NCBI GenBank assembly: GCA_964019415.1
Contig: OZ025874.1
Span: forward strand, 5,564,092-5,628,091
From: Ianthella basta
Lineage: Eukaryota; Porifera; Demospongiae; Verongiida; Ianthellidae
DNA length: 64,000 nucleotides
Direction of reading: 5' to 3'
The position numbers were made by a program, and so were the translations under genes. How positions within the stretch are numbered: position 1 is the stretch's first letter; each line of letters opens with the position of its first letter. Below the pieces are notes generated by a model. The model saw only the letters and a program-made list of their open reading frames with translations. It did no database searches and had not been told where the DNA came from. Below, in pieces: positions 12,201-22,425 of this stretch.

Positions 12201-15200
12201 CTGAATTCTCTAACTTCTCAATGTGGGCAAATGCTACGCAAGGTTTCTATCTAGATTTACATGACTCTAAACATTTTTAACCAGCAAGTAGTCACAGTGT
12301 TTTTTATCATAGCTTCATAGTAGAATGGTTTAACAACTTTGCTCACATGGAAAAGTTAGATAGCACAATTGCACATCGAATGATGCCATTTTCATTAGTC
12401 TGAGATATTCCCTTCAGTACGGCAAGGGCATTTACCTCTATTTTAGTGCCTTTGCTATTGACGATATAACTCGCTGTAGTAAAGCTGAATTAACAAATGT
12501 TGTGCACAGCGATACAAAGAGGTTCTCTGTCTCGTTCACGGTACTTGTCTTGTTCTGATCCAGCTGCGCCAGTAAAAGATAGAAGCGAAAATACTAAGGT
12601 CATAATCAGCTGCATGCAGCACCCGCATTGTTTACATATATAGCCATAACTCACATGCGTACCATGGCAATGGGATCTATATAGTGTAAATGGTTTGTAA
12701 GATACTAATATGGTCAGCATTGGCAAGCTACAATAAGGTATAGAAACCCTAATGCACAGACACTGCACATGCCTTTTGGGGGCACCAAAAAAGCATGTCC
12801 CTATATTGTTTTCAGATTTAGATATTCATATGGCTTCATGTTCGTATATTATTGCCCTGCTGAAAGGCGAGGCAAGTAATGATGCGTTGTCGTCCCTGTT
12901 TATATATGTATGTATTTATGTATATATGTATATACGTCCCAGTCAACCCGAGACACCTAGATTGTGCAATTGCCTGGTGTTCTGCCATCCAGTGCTTTGT
13001 CTGGCTTGCTATTCCTTCTTTCTGACAGCCAGTGACAGCAGATTTCAGTTCTATTACCCAAAATGTACTTGCCCTGACCAAGTTACGCTCATGCACTGTA
13101 CTTACATTCAAGCGAGGCTGGTTGCATTTTAATGTATGCCCTAGTATATTTCTGTCGTTGCAAATGGCAGCACTCGCATCCTTTACAAAGCTTAAAATCA
13201 TCTTTAATGGGTTTTTGCTGTCTCTCAAATGAACAAAATGTGTTAATAAGCAGGTGTTAATAGAGTGATACTTGTAAAAAGCTTAACAAAAGACTCTTCT
13301 GTGAGATACAGCTCCAATTATCATAGATGAACATTGTAAAATGGCCGTGCTCGACGCTCTCTGTTTGCTGGGCTTTAAAACTACTTTCTTTGTATTTTGC
13401 CATGTATCCAAAGAACGCAAAGTCTTTCTGGAACATGTTTAAGTAATAGTAGTGTGGTAGAAAGGTTACCTAACTATTCTCCTGCGAGGTTCAGCCCCAA
13501 ATACAACAGAGGTCAAACAGCCCGTGTAATTGAATCATGACATTACCACTTAGGGTAGCCTGTTTAGCCAGCGCACTCCTCCTCCAGGCACAATGCATGT
13601 GGGACATGGCATATGCCCAATAACAATGTGACCGCAAGCACAGTAAAAATTTGGCTTCCGTATTCTCTCATCTCTCTGCCAGATCGTGCCCGAATTGTGC
13701 AAGCTTGGCATCAATCTGAACTCCTATTGGTGTGGTACATAGTGTCCTTAGTGAATAATTGTTCTCTATTCCGGGATAGGCATTAGTAACTACAGTAAAA
13801 TAGCACAAATCATTGTTGTGGCAAGTGAGAGAGAGGCTGAATCAGAAATGAAGAGTATGGTACGATACAGAATTAAACACTAACTTTTGCATGTGAGCGC
13901 ATTTCCTAGCTAATTCTGCTGTAAAGTCACGTCAATAAATGTAACTTCTTACCCGCCCCCAAAATGTTGCGCACCCTATAACTCTTCACAGGAGCATCTG
14001 ATTGCAAGCGCTCACATGGAAAAGTTAGATCTTTTTGTTGGCTTTTGAAGTGCATCTTTGCCGTGTGTCAGTGTAACAAGCTCACTTGCAACACGAAGAT
14101 TTGCTGAATAGACTCGTTGCCATCTTCACGGGCAGCCATTGTCACCTGATTTTGCCATGACACCCTGCTAAAATGTCGTAACACTTACTAGTGGACCTTT
14201 GGAAAATGACTGTGTAACCGTCTTAGAGCTGCGCACCAATGTCTGGCTGCTATCAGGAACGATTAGCTTCATGAATGAAGCACATTTGTGCGGCGAGTCC
14301 TACGTTTTGTACAGTTTGTCTTGCGAGTCACACGCACGTTAAGCACTGTCACATGCATAACACGGTAACGTCAAAGAATGTGATAAAACTGCACGGTTCA
14401 TGCTATGTAAACGAACTTAGACATGTCCTACGTGCGAAAGTAACATGTACATCCTCATTCATTATGTTATGTAGATCAAAAAGCACTAGCAATTATAGCA
14501 TTTTCACAGTTTGGTTGGGGTGCTTTCACCGTATGACTTGCTGGTCTGGGGGACTTGAAGCCCTTTGCATGTGGGTTATGTCTGCTGCTGCCAAACATTG
14601 TTTACATGGGGTGAATCATGGCTTTATCACATTCTTCTGTGTTACCGTGGCTATGCATGTGACTGCACGTGATATTCGTGTGATTTGAGAGCCTGAATTG
14701 TTCAGAAATGCAGAATTTGTCATTTCACGTCTGTGCGTGGCTTGAAGAAGGCTAAGCAGTCGTTCTCGAGGGCACATTTGAACGGATGACAATGGCTGTT
14801 CAGCATGGCTGCCACTACAGTTCTGAAGAATATCATTGTGTGGATAGCGGTCTTGCGAGAAAAAAGACACAGAGAAGGCTTGCTTCAGAAGCAAAGACAG
14901 TGATCTAGCATTTCCCTGTGAGCATTTGTTGTGCGATGTTCCAGTGCGGAGCTATAAGGTGCATACGTAACTCGAAACAAAGGGGGAAGAATTTTGTTTT
15001 CTTGATGTAACTGCAGCGGTGTAATTTACAAACTTCGCTCATTTGGAAAAGTTAGAATGCATGATTGTGTATTGTGCTATGTGCTTAGTTTCTTGCTGAG
15101 CCTCTGCATCGCTATCCACACCGACAATATGTGCTATTTACTGGGTTACTTGACTGCAATATTTTTCTTATAGAAGACTGACTATCCCCAAGTTTTAATC

Positions 15201-18200
15201 ATACAATTGTAGTGCAAGGATAGGCGTTTACGGTGATACCAAACACAAGTTCATCAAATATGATTTGGAGGAGAAATAGGAGGAAATACAGAAACAAATT
15301 ATTCACCTGCACAGAAGCCCCATTGTTTGCATAGCAAATAACCCACATGCATTGCAACCCCAACAGTCTATAGCATCGTGATGTATCTTTCAGGCTGTCA
15401 GCAATGCTGCATCCCCAACTATCTGAACTATTGACATACACGGGGAAGTTGCTAGCGACTTTTCATCACACTTTGACGTGGAACAGTACCATGCATGATC
15501 TGTCCAAAACCATCTTTAGACATGGTGTTCCCCTGAGCATACATAAGCTTTCAATTTACTTGATGTACCCACATACACTGTTCTTCACTTCCATTCTTAG
15601 ACTACCAATTTTGCAGTTGTTTTTATGTCATATCCATTGTCAGTGCATGCATGATTCCACTTATTCTGGGTGATTCTCTGTCCACATCATGCTACACACA
15701 GTATCGCCTTCAACATGCATACATAGTTATGATTGTGGCCTACCAGCTGGCATACCCAGGCAGATTGATGTCAATGTATTATAAGTGGAATAAGTGCCAA
15801 GTTATCATCATCATGTAAACGTTTATTGTGTAAAAAGTTAGTTTGTGCAAATACAATCTGATGCTGAGTTTGTAAATGATGCTAATGAGTTTGAGGCACG
15901 AACAGAAGATGGAAGTGAGTGCCACAGGGACACACCAAGGAAGCTGAATGAGTGTTGATAGGACGACTTGACAGATAGAAGATTTATTTGATCTCTCTTG
16001 CGAGTGGAGTAATTGTGGGATGGTGTCTTGACAAGAGTAGATAGGTAGGAAGGCCGGAGCAAGAGAGTTGTGGCATTTGGACTTAAGATATGGCGTTCCC
16101 CTGAGCATACATAAGCTTCCATTTTTTATTACTTGATGTGCCCACATACACTGTTCTTCACTTCCATTCTTAGACTACCAATTTTGCAGTTGTTTCTATG
16201 TCATATCCATTGTCAGTGCATGCATGATTCCACTTATTCTGGGTGATTCTCTGTCCACATCATGCTACACACAACATCGCCTACAACATACATGCATAGC
16301 TATGATTGTGGCCTACCAGCTGGCATACCCGCACAATCATAAGCCACACTGTCGTGGAGTAGCTATCACGGATCAGCCGTCGTGGAGACGCCGGAGCAGG
16401 GAAGCCCGCCTTCGGCGGGCTTCCCTGCTAGTGTCTTTATAATCATGAAACTCATGATAAAAAGATGCACAGCTAAAGCAATTGAAAAGAAACAGTTACA
16501 GAAATATCTAAATTGTTTGCAGCCGTAGTACTAAAAATGATTGCTTCTGTTTTGTCAATGAATATTAACGAGAACCTTTATACGTATATACAGCCACCTG
16601 TGTATTACAACCAGCAAGTTTGTCTCCCAAGGGTGACCACATTAGACAGGTTCCACTGTATGTATATGCTGGCTACACATTGTCCTTGAGAAATAGCTAA
16701 TCTGGCTTACTAGACCATCCCAACAAGCACTAGGGAGGTGTGGAAGGGGAGTCTAGAAACATAGTAGTAATTAGTTCGCACCTCACAGTTAGCTACCATA
16801 AATTGTCCAAAGTGGAAGGTGTTCAGTAAACAGACTGATTGTAGGAATATCCTTAATATATTTAATCTTTTCCAGTCTGTGCATCTGCTTGTGCGTGGCA
16901 TTAAAAACGGGCATTTGATTGGACGACGCCATGACATAACCGCAAACATGGCCGCTCTGGCAGTGTGAATGTGCCTTGCCGCCAGCCGTCTCTTAGACAC
17001 TCCATGCTCCTCAGTTTGGGTCTCCCAGGCGCGACGCGCACTTGCGCAGAAGTGCGCTGTTATTTTCTGGTGAGAAGGAACTGCTCTGGCTACCGGTACG
17101 TGGACATTTTTCGCTATTTGGGTACTTTAGCTGTCAGTGTTCTGGGCTGCTGAAAGCCCTTTCTCTGTGGCGAAGTAAGCTATTGGGCAGAAAGCTTGCT
17201 TGGCTTAGGCACTGCCTTATTGGTTAAGGAAAGACATGACCAAGCAATTCTTTTTACATGGTGTATATAGGTGTAGCTAGCTATATGTGCATGCAAGTGT
17301 ATGACAGTGCAAACAAGATCAGCACTATACTCATGCAGTGTCACCCAGCTGCAATCACCCAAATGGTGATGGATGGCCTGCATTCCACTGGGCGACGCGA
17401 TGCGGAGCGAGCGCAGCCGAAGGCCGCACTGGCTTGTATAGCTATAATATTTTACTTATATATGATGGTCGGATGCAGATGTAGTCCAGCCAGCTTAGGC
17501 CTACGTACGACGCAATCACCGACGCACCGGAGGCAGGAAGGAAAAACGAAGGTCCAGTAACAGTCATTTGGATTGTGCAATATTCAATCAATAGTACGTG
17601 TAAACCCTTTGTCCTTAGGGAAACAGCATCTGACAGTGACAAGCTGGATTGTAGAAGAGTCTGTTGCATTCAAGTGCCATGTTTCTAAAGACAAAGGGTT
17701 TACACATACTATTATTGCAAACCACAAGCTATGAATACTATTGACCAAGATTTTAGTCTAAACGATCTCATTGGTCGAACATTGCACAATCCAAACGACT
17801 GTTGCTGGACCCACGTTATTCCTTCCCACCCCCAGTACTTCGGTGCTTTCACTGTACGTGGGTCCAAAGCTGGCTGGACTAATGCAGATGCAACACCAAT
17901 TGTTCAAACACTTCTGCCGATCATGTGATCATGAGCCTCTTTCATCAGCGAAATACAACCTTTTGCAGCCAGGTGATCTTGTATGTTGTTGTTGACCTCA
18001 CTCTATGAATTCTTTTGCTTATGTTTCTTGGCAGTAGCATCAAAAGTCGCGTGCAAGGTGTGAACTAATGCTATGTTTGCTAGATCGTCCTTCCCTTTCC
18101 ATGCATGCCCTCCTGGCAATTATTGGGATGGTCTAGCTAGCCAGATTAGAGAAAGTGCATACCATTTTATATTTTACTGCAGCCACGGACCAAACTGATG

Positions 18201-19186
18201 ACCAGCCAAAACAGCAGGCGGATGAGCCACAAGTGAGGTTTGCTATCCTCACTGCAAACTCAACAGAGCACATGTGTGTGAAAAAATACCTCACTCTTGG
18301 TGACATATCCGACAAAATCTGGAGGGATGCTCGTGACTGCAACTGTAAGAATGACCCCTACTTACAGAAGAAAAACATAGCAGTCACTCATCTAGAGCAG
18401 CAGTGTGATGGTGATTATGAAATGTTTCAGGTCATGGACAGCACTTCTGCAGTGAAAGGAGTGCACTTCAGTTGCACAAATATAGGTCCATGGGATGCCT
18501 TCGAAAGGACTCAGGATATCTTGCTTGAGGCTAAGCACAGGAAGTGGCCACTGAAGCTAATCTGTGTACTTGGATGTTGTGGAGCATCTATCAGTGAAGA
18601 AAAGAAGCAAGAAAAGGACTGGCACGGCACTGTTCTTCTGACAGAGCAGCTAAAAGAATACCTGAACACAGGGAAAGCTGTTCCAGATGGCACGTCATGC
18701 TTGTCTCGCACACATGGTCTGAGTCAGAAATGGCTGAGACTGTTGACCGAATCTGGAATCTCAGAACCTGCAGGAGTTGTTGGAGATGAATACAAGAGTA
18801 TTCCCACTGCAAAAGTGCACCAGTACCTGTCTGGCCCACTTGTCATCAAAGAAGGCAGCTTTGCAGATCAAATTCGTGATTCCAGTGTTCCAATTGCAGG
18901 CATTGAGATGGAAGTCATTGGAGTAGTGAATGCTGTGAAAGCAACAAAGAAAGTGATAGAAAGTGTATGCCCAGGAAGGCTTGTTCCAGAACCTGAAGTC
19001 ACTGTTGTCAAAGGAATTTCTGACTACACTGGTGACAAAGGAGTGTCTAGCAAATCAGCATTCTTTGGCAGGGAAATTGATGATGCTGGCGACAACATCC
19101 GCCAACAAATTGCCACGTTTAATGCTATTGCACTGTTGATGCGATGTGTGGCAAATAACCTGAAGCATCTCCTAAGGGATGACTGA
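3277..19186 (+). CDS. OB-fold / paired-type HTH / PNP-domain protein (5-exon model, 602 aa)
   Basis: Proposed exons: 3277-3534, 8605-8830, 10679-10912, 11299-11385 and 18183-19186. All have GT-AG borders and compatible phases (0,1,1,1), and the total is divisible by three. Residues 53-147 match the RPA70 DNA-binding OB fold (CLIRAKV, FFEIRLLD, DVEIRAVAFNE, CELHFNN). Residues 180-232 match the RED half of a Pax paired domain (TSPRIIAKIQEY, TLPSVSTINK). Residues 251-267 form a bipartite NLS pattern (KR, 11 residues, KKAK). Residues 286-600 are a purine nucleoside phosphorylase/nucleosidase-type domain with GCCGAS, the ribose-binding GIEME (508-512) and the catalytic-Asp motif ISDYTG (D549). I infer nuclear or nucleic-acid recognition coupled to N-glycosidic cleavage; substrate unknown. 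Upstream in-frame ATG 3238 is an alternative start. The last join, across a 6.8-kb intron, is the weakest; a separate PNP gene is the alternative. Confidence 0.62.
4339..5206 (+). pseudogene. Harbinger-associated Myb/SANT-like DNA-binding protein, broken
   Basis: The reading frame begins near 4339 with the trihelix pattern WTDDEAELLL and is interrupted by an in-frame TAG at 4438-4440. It resumes with WEKVKAKYADIL, the conserved DYPHKP and FRQAVDSGR-like region, and then needs a frameshift near 4665 to reach YFDLCNQIWGGSPAT at 4670 onward. This order is typical of the accessory DNA-binding protein of PIF/Harbinger elements in invertebrates. One stop and one frameshift make it non-functional. 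Confidence 0.7.
5469..6285. mobile_element. MITE, 'CATGTGGGTTATG' family, copy a
   Basis: About 817 bp with terminal inverted repeats: left cgcttgtaggttatggc, right gccataacccacatgcg. Internal blocks are shared with the copies at 11801 and 14566 (gtttccgtggctac..., gctacaaggtgcag..., ttttcttggtgtaac). No coding capacity is seen. Confidence 0.65.
8280..8580. mobile_element. hAT-like MITE ending 24 bp before exon 2
   Basis: The left end is caggggcgtag and the right end is the inverse of ccaggggcatagcc. The inner portions (gggggtttctgg and ccagaaacccc) also pair. CAGGGGCGTAG termini are typical of hAT elements. Both sides are flanked by GCACT, a possible partial target-site duplication. The right end abuts the polypyrimidine tract of the exon-2 acceptor at 8604. 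Confidence 0.65.
8831..9447 (+). other. Intron 2 of the OB-fold/PNP gene, 5' part
   Basis: No recognisable gene or element. A 90-codon open frame at 9146-9418 has no family resemblance. Short gctagctagc runs occur. Confidence 0.4.
9448..10074. mobile_element. TIR DNA element carrying a truncated transposon ORF
   Basis: The ends match as inverted repeats over about 45 bases (tatataccgtatagtggg on the left; the right end reads ctatatggtatata on the plus strand). The interior plus-strand frame 9666-9950 contains IKHFAVPETTARGLKSEYLQ, a helix-turn-helix style recurrent in transposon-linked genes of sponges and cnidarians. The frame degenerates afterwards, so this is a non-autonomous copy in intron 2. 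Confidence 0.6.
11062..11142. repeat. Short inverted repeat in intron 3
   Basis: taggcctttgtcagctgcat (from 11063) is repeated as near-perfect reverse complement at 11120-11141 (gcagctggtgaaggccta), giving a 20-odd-bp stem with a loop of about 30 bases. Confidence 0.5.
11801..12659. mobile_element. MITE, 'CATGTGGGTTATG' family, copy b
   Basis: 859 bp, starting cgcatgtgggttatgcc and ending with the inverted form (gccataactcacatgcg). The internal sequence aligns with copies a and c (for example ggctttgcatgtgactgagc). A frame at 11993-12193 looks exon-like (acceptor ttgttgcag, donor gttagt) but lies entirely in the repeat and its homologous region in copy c is not open, so I do not call it coding. 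Confidence 0.7.
12660..14565 (+). other. Intron 4 of the OB-fold/PNP gene, repeat-rich filler
   Basis: No convincing exon. A 13830-14060 segment shares the motif gctcacatggaaaagttaga with the MITE copies and is probably a further fragment. Open frames at 12752-13232 look like no family. Confidence 0.35.
14566..15351. mobile_element. MITE, 'CATGTGGGTTATG' family, copy c
   Basis: 786 bp from tgcatgtgggttatg to the inverted end aataacccacatgca. It shares internal blocks with copies a and b, including ttaccgtggctatgcatgtg and ttttcttgatgtaactg. Confidence 0.7.
15522..15762. repeat. Direct repeat flanking a LINE fragment, left copy
   Basis: About 241 bases beginning atggtgttcccctgagcat and ending at agctggcataccc, repeated with few changes at 16089-16334. 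Confidence 0.8.
15778..16122 (-). pseudogene. 3' end of a LINE (non-LTR retrotransposon) reverse-transcriptase ORF
   Basis: The minus-strand frame ends with the pattern SFSFLGVSLWHSLPSSVR, the characteristic C-terminal motif of non-LTR retrotransposon polymerases (FxxxxxxxWNSLPxxxR-type). It is severely 5'-truncated, has no catalytic domain, and lies between two copies of a 241-bp direct repeat. Confidence 0.6.
16089..16334. repeat. Direct repeat flanking a LINE fragment, right copy
   Basis: Second copy of 15522-15762; the two differ by small indels (an extra ttta-type insertion near 16125) and scattered substitutions. Confidence 0.8.
16395..16429. repeat. Perfect 16-bp GC-rich hairpin
   Basis: agcagggaagcccgcc is followed by ttc and then its exact reverse complement. 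It sits in intron 4 in otherwise AT-richer DNA. It could be the core of a foldback element or a structured RNA element; nothing else identifies it. Confidence 0.7.
17470..17895. repeat. Inverted duplication, about 150-200-bp arms
   Basis: Left arm about 17470-17625; right arm about 17688-17895. Shared blocks (left read in reverse complement) include gacaaagggtttacac, ttgcacaatccaaa and agctggctggacta. The right arm has a roughly 45-bp insertion relative to the left. It lies in intron 4, 290 bp upstream of the PNP exon. Confidence 0.7.
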
Positions 19187-20208
19187 CTATCATAAAGCTA
19201 TAGTTACATAGTGTTGGTACTCAACTTCTAATGCTATAAACTGTAACACTGTTTTCTACTTTTTGTGCTAAATTATGAACATTAGCAGAAAGCAGTAATT
19301 ATACAATATTTATATATAACTTTATTTGCCGTTGCTAGGTGGTTGCTATGTTTATTGAGTGACTATAAAAGTGCTACTTGCAGTGAGAGGCGACAATTTG
19401 TTAACAGACAGCGATTATATCTTATTGGAGAGCAAGAATATCTAATCAGGTTCACGAAAATATCTAATCGGGTTCACTGTGATTCAATGAATAGCAACAA
19501 CACTTCACATGCAAGTGTTTGCACTCAGATGAAACACAAGAACAGTTCAATGAAGCATACAGTAACTCATACACTACACAACTATTAATGTGGTTGGGTT
19601 TTGAATATCTATGGTGCCACTGAAGTATTAGTCAAGGAAAAGGGCGCAAAAAGCTTAAGCTTCATCCTATTGGAAGAACTGCGCAAACTGATTCCTGCCG
19701 TTCTACCGTACTGCAGCTGTCGAAATCTGTGCGTCGATAGTGGCCGATTCTTCCGCACGAGAGGACCCGGTCACGGCGGAAAGACATCTCAAGTAGCTAG
19801 CTAGCTACCGAACGAACACAGACTCAGATTACGGTCAGTTCCGCCACAGCTAATCACCGATCCACTGTCCTGTCCCGCCTTCAGATTCCTCTGAGCCAGC
19901 TTAATTGGCTCCTCCACCTCCAATGCCGTCGGGCTAGCCTTCCGCCGACGCACGATTCACCAGCCAAGTCTTGTTTGAGCCTCCGATCGCGTTGCAGGAA
20001 TGGGGCAAGAAGTCTCCTCCGTAGAGGAAGAGGTTTCCGAAGGTGTAGTACCGACGTTTCTGCCTGACTCGCTTGGCTCCTCGCTAGCTAGCTCTCCTAA
20101 AGAATGAAAATGCATTGGATTCACCCGCGCTCCCCTAATGCTTTCCTTATTTGGCAAGAAACCAATTAACTTTCACCCACGCTTCCCTTTGTTCGGCAAA
20201 TAAATCAC
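19187..20208 (+). other. 3' flank of the PNP exon, no gene seen
   Basis: Non-coding by inspection. Short open frames at 19343-19588 and 19601-19804 show no family features. No canonical AATAAA was found close to the stop codon at 19186. Confidence 0.35.
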
Positions 20209-20316
20209 TTATAACACCTCCTTTTCGGGATGTCGTTGATTTATATGCACAAGGCCCTCGGGCGTTTCGCGCCCTCGGCTTATAAATCAGCGACATCCCC
20301 CAAGGAGGTGTTATAA
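20209..20316. repeat. Foldback element (36-bp arms)
   Basis: The left arm 20209-20244 (ttataacacctcc...gatttata) pairs with 20281-20316 with only a few mismatches. The loop contains a smaller GC-rich palindrome (ccctcgggcgtttcgcgccctcggc region). This looks like a small MITE. Confidence 0.7.
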
Positions 20317-20706
20317 CTAATACTTATTGTGCAAATTATGATCGTGTACACACGCATATTACTAGTTAACTAATAGCACAATTGCAAGTAGCAGCTGCTA
20401 ACCACCACCAGACTGCCATGGTTTGTTGTATGTGGTGGCCTTGTCCATAAGAAACCACTATACTTTGTAGTGCATGGGTTACAGCCACCACTTTGTAGTG
20501 GGTTACAGCCACCACTTCCGTCGAGATCATAGCTATCTGGCCTGTCATTGAGCACCAGCATAAAACAGTTGCTGTCTCAAAGGCCTGTGCACTCCTGCTG
20601 CCTATGAAAGTGTCAAGTGCAGCACATGGAACTTTGTCATATGAACCATGTTCTCTAGGTTATGCCGACTGTAGTGGGAGAAAGTTATGCTATACTGTTT
20701 TTTCAG

Positions 20707-20775
20707 GGTGCAAGGTTCATCTTGACAAAGACCAGAGCATCTAGTCGAAATGTCAGCTAAGTTCCAACCCTGTTA
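20707..20775 (+). mobile_element. Degenerate Penelope-like 3' end with hammerhead remnant
   Basis: The segment gaccagagcatctagtcgaa followed by atgtcagctaagttccaaccctgtt parallels the 3' end of the intact element at 24366-24415. The CUGANGA box is degraded (ttgacaaa), so the ribozyme core is not preserved. Confidence 0.55.
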
Positions 20776-20790
20776 TATATTTTTCAAACT

Positions 20791-20791
<1 letters not shown>

Positions 20792-20850
<59 letters not shown>
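20792..20850 (+). repeat. (GT)n microsatellite
   Basis: Uninterrupted GT dinucleotides for about 58 bases between a Penelope remnant and a LINE fragment. Confidence 0.95.
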
Positions 20851-20853
<3 letters not shown>

Positions 20854-20869
20854 ATGTGGATGTGTGTAT

Positions 20870-21623
20870 GTATATGGCTCAGCCTCAACATTAGTTACAA
20901 AAAAACAAGACTTTAGCAGTCCTACCATGCACCGAAGGACCCAGCTGCCCAGAGTCCAGCACCCAACCACCTCATCCCAGGAAGTGAGCCAAATGAAGTG
21001 GTTTCCCACTTTCAGTATACCAGCTGGGCGTGCAGCATTTTGTCCAAGATGACTGTGGGGTGGACACAGAGATCGGTCCAGGGTCTGCAAGGTTTTGTCT
21101 GCCTTCCAGTCACTCTCCTTCATCTTTCGGTATGAATGCAAGATCTGCACCAGCACCAAGGAAACTGTGTCATCCTTCCAACCTTGTTGTATGGCCTAGA
21201 GAGCACTGTCTTTCTTGAGCCTCAGGTGCACCACCACGAGTTCTTTCTGGTCCGTTGTATGAGGACCATCCTGGGAATTTCTGTCAGGCAGAAAAAGTGC
21301 CACACCAGCATACGCAAGATGGCCAAGCAGCAGAGTATATATCTATTCCATCCTCACTCAATGCCATCTTCACTTCTTGGGCACCTATCCAGCTGGATGC
21401 CCGAGGAGAGACCACATCAGCAGCTTCTTCTCTTTGCCTCTTTGGTGGCAAGCGTACTGCCAGGGGACAGAAACAAAGGTGGAATGATGTTGTGGCCAAC
21501 GATCTGAAGCAATGCAACCTATCCGGGACCTGGAAGAAGCAAGCACAAGAGCTCTCTGTCTATGTCTCTTGGAGAGCTACCGTCAAAGGCAGTGCAAAGC
21601 TTTCAACAAGCAAGCAAAAGTGA
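20870..21623 (+). pseudogene. Non-LTR retrotransposon 3' ORF fragment
   Basis: The frame around 21150-21280 reads LPTLLYGLES...FFLVRCMRTILGIS, the conserved segment after the RT domain of many LINEs (LPxLLYGxExW...R.LRxILGI). A frameshift near 21420 leads to ARGQKQRWNDVVANDLKQCN, matching the usual GRPxxRWxDxVxxDL C-terminus. Stops and shifts show it is dead. Its end abuts the Penelope-like insertion at 21648. Confidence 0.7.
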
Positions 21624-21694
21624 GGGCTTCTCAGCTGGCTCAGGCATCAGAAAGGGTTGGTTCTCTAATACCAGCTTCACAACAGGGTTGAAAA

Positions 21695-21741
21695 CCTTGC
21701 CAACGTTTCGACCAGATGCTCTGGTCTTCTTCAGGGCGAAG
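21695..21741 (-). ncRNA. Hammerhead ribozyme motif, left arm
   Basis: Mirror copy of the right-arm motif (24351-24397) on the minus strand: stem I strand, CUGAAGA, GACCAGA/UCUGGUC stem II with GCA loop, GAAA, ACGUU, stem I return strand. The cleavage triplet here is GUU instead of GUC, still within the GUH rule. Confidence 0.65.
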
Positions 21742-21786
21742 ATAGGCTAGCGCGAGCACGGATCATATTTATAGCCTAGCATCTCA

Positions 21787-22425
21787 TCATGCGCTGTCAC
21801 CGGAAGCCACATCAAGGGGTGTCACCGGGAGTTGCGGGATTGCCTTCCTCAAGGCGGCCATCCAACATCCAGGCAGCTCCAGCCCACCATCCCTGTTGAG
21901 GGAGGGGTGGTTCAGCCTGATGTGGATTGCCTCCTTGAGCATCAGTTCTTTGGAGGTCCTGGCTTGGTCGATCACTGTTGTCTCCTCCCATTTGATTGGA
22001 TGGTGGTTCTCCCACGCATGTTCTGCAAGGGCTGACTTCTCCAGTGTCCCCTTCTGACAGGCATCCTGGTGCTCTTTCATTCTTGTCTCGAGCCTCCTCA
22101 GTGTCTCCCCAATGTAGATCTCGCCACAGCTGCATGGGACTTGATACACCACCTTGGACTTCTTCTCCAGCGCCAGTGTGTCCTTCACCTTGGTTAGCAT
22201 GGAACGTAGAGACAGTCCAGACTTGAAGACAACCTTCATGCCGAATTTCCTACAGACCCGTCTGATGTCCTCACTGACTCCTTCCGTGTAGGGAAGCATC
22301 ACCAGTGGGGGTCTGCGTCCCTCCTCCGGCAGTGGCTCCTCAGTGGTCTCCACATCTCGCCTGGAAGGAATGGATGAGGAGCGGATGAAGTTACTGGGGT
22401 AACCATTCTGTCTCAGCACCTCGGT
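21787..22425 (-). pseudogene. Inverted GIY-YIG domain copy of the Penelope-like element
   Basis: The minus-strand frame contains the element's C-terminal region: RRVCRKFGMKVVF, then the GIY-YIG nuclease signature VPCSCGEIYIGET with RLETRMKEHQ, and ends ...TPLDVASGDSA at 21787. It lacks the RT domain. It is the left, inverted arm of the composite insertion and is not an independent gene. Confidence 0.85.

Noticed and set aside
12836..13228. 130-codon minus-strand open frame
   Set aside because: Repeat-rich intron sequence with a (tatg)n run; no family features.
13440..13510. Possible tRNA (ggttcagcccc near a T-loop-like position)
   Set aside because: No acceptor-stem complementarity or anticodon arm could be laid out around it; no tRNA found elsewhere either.
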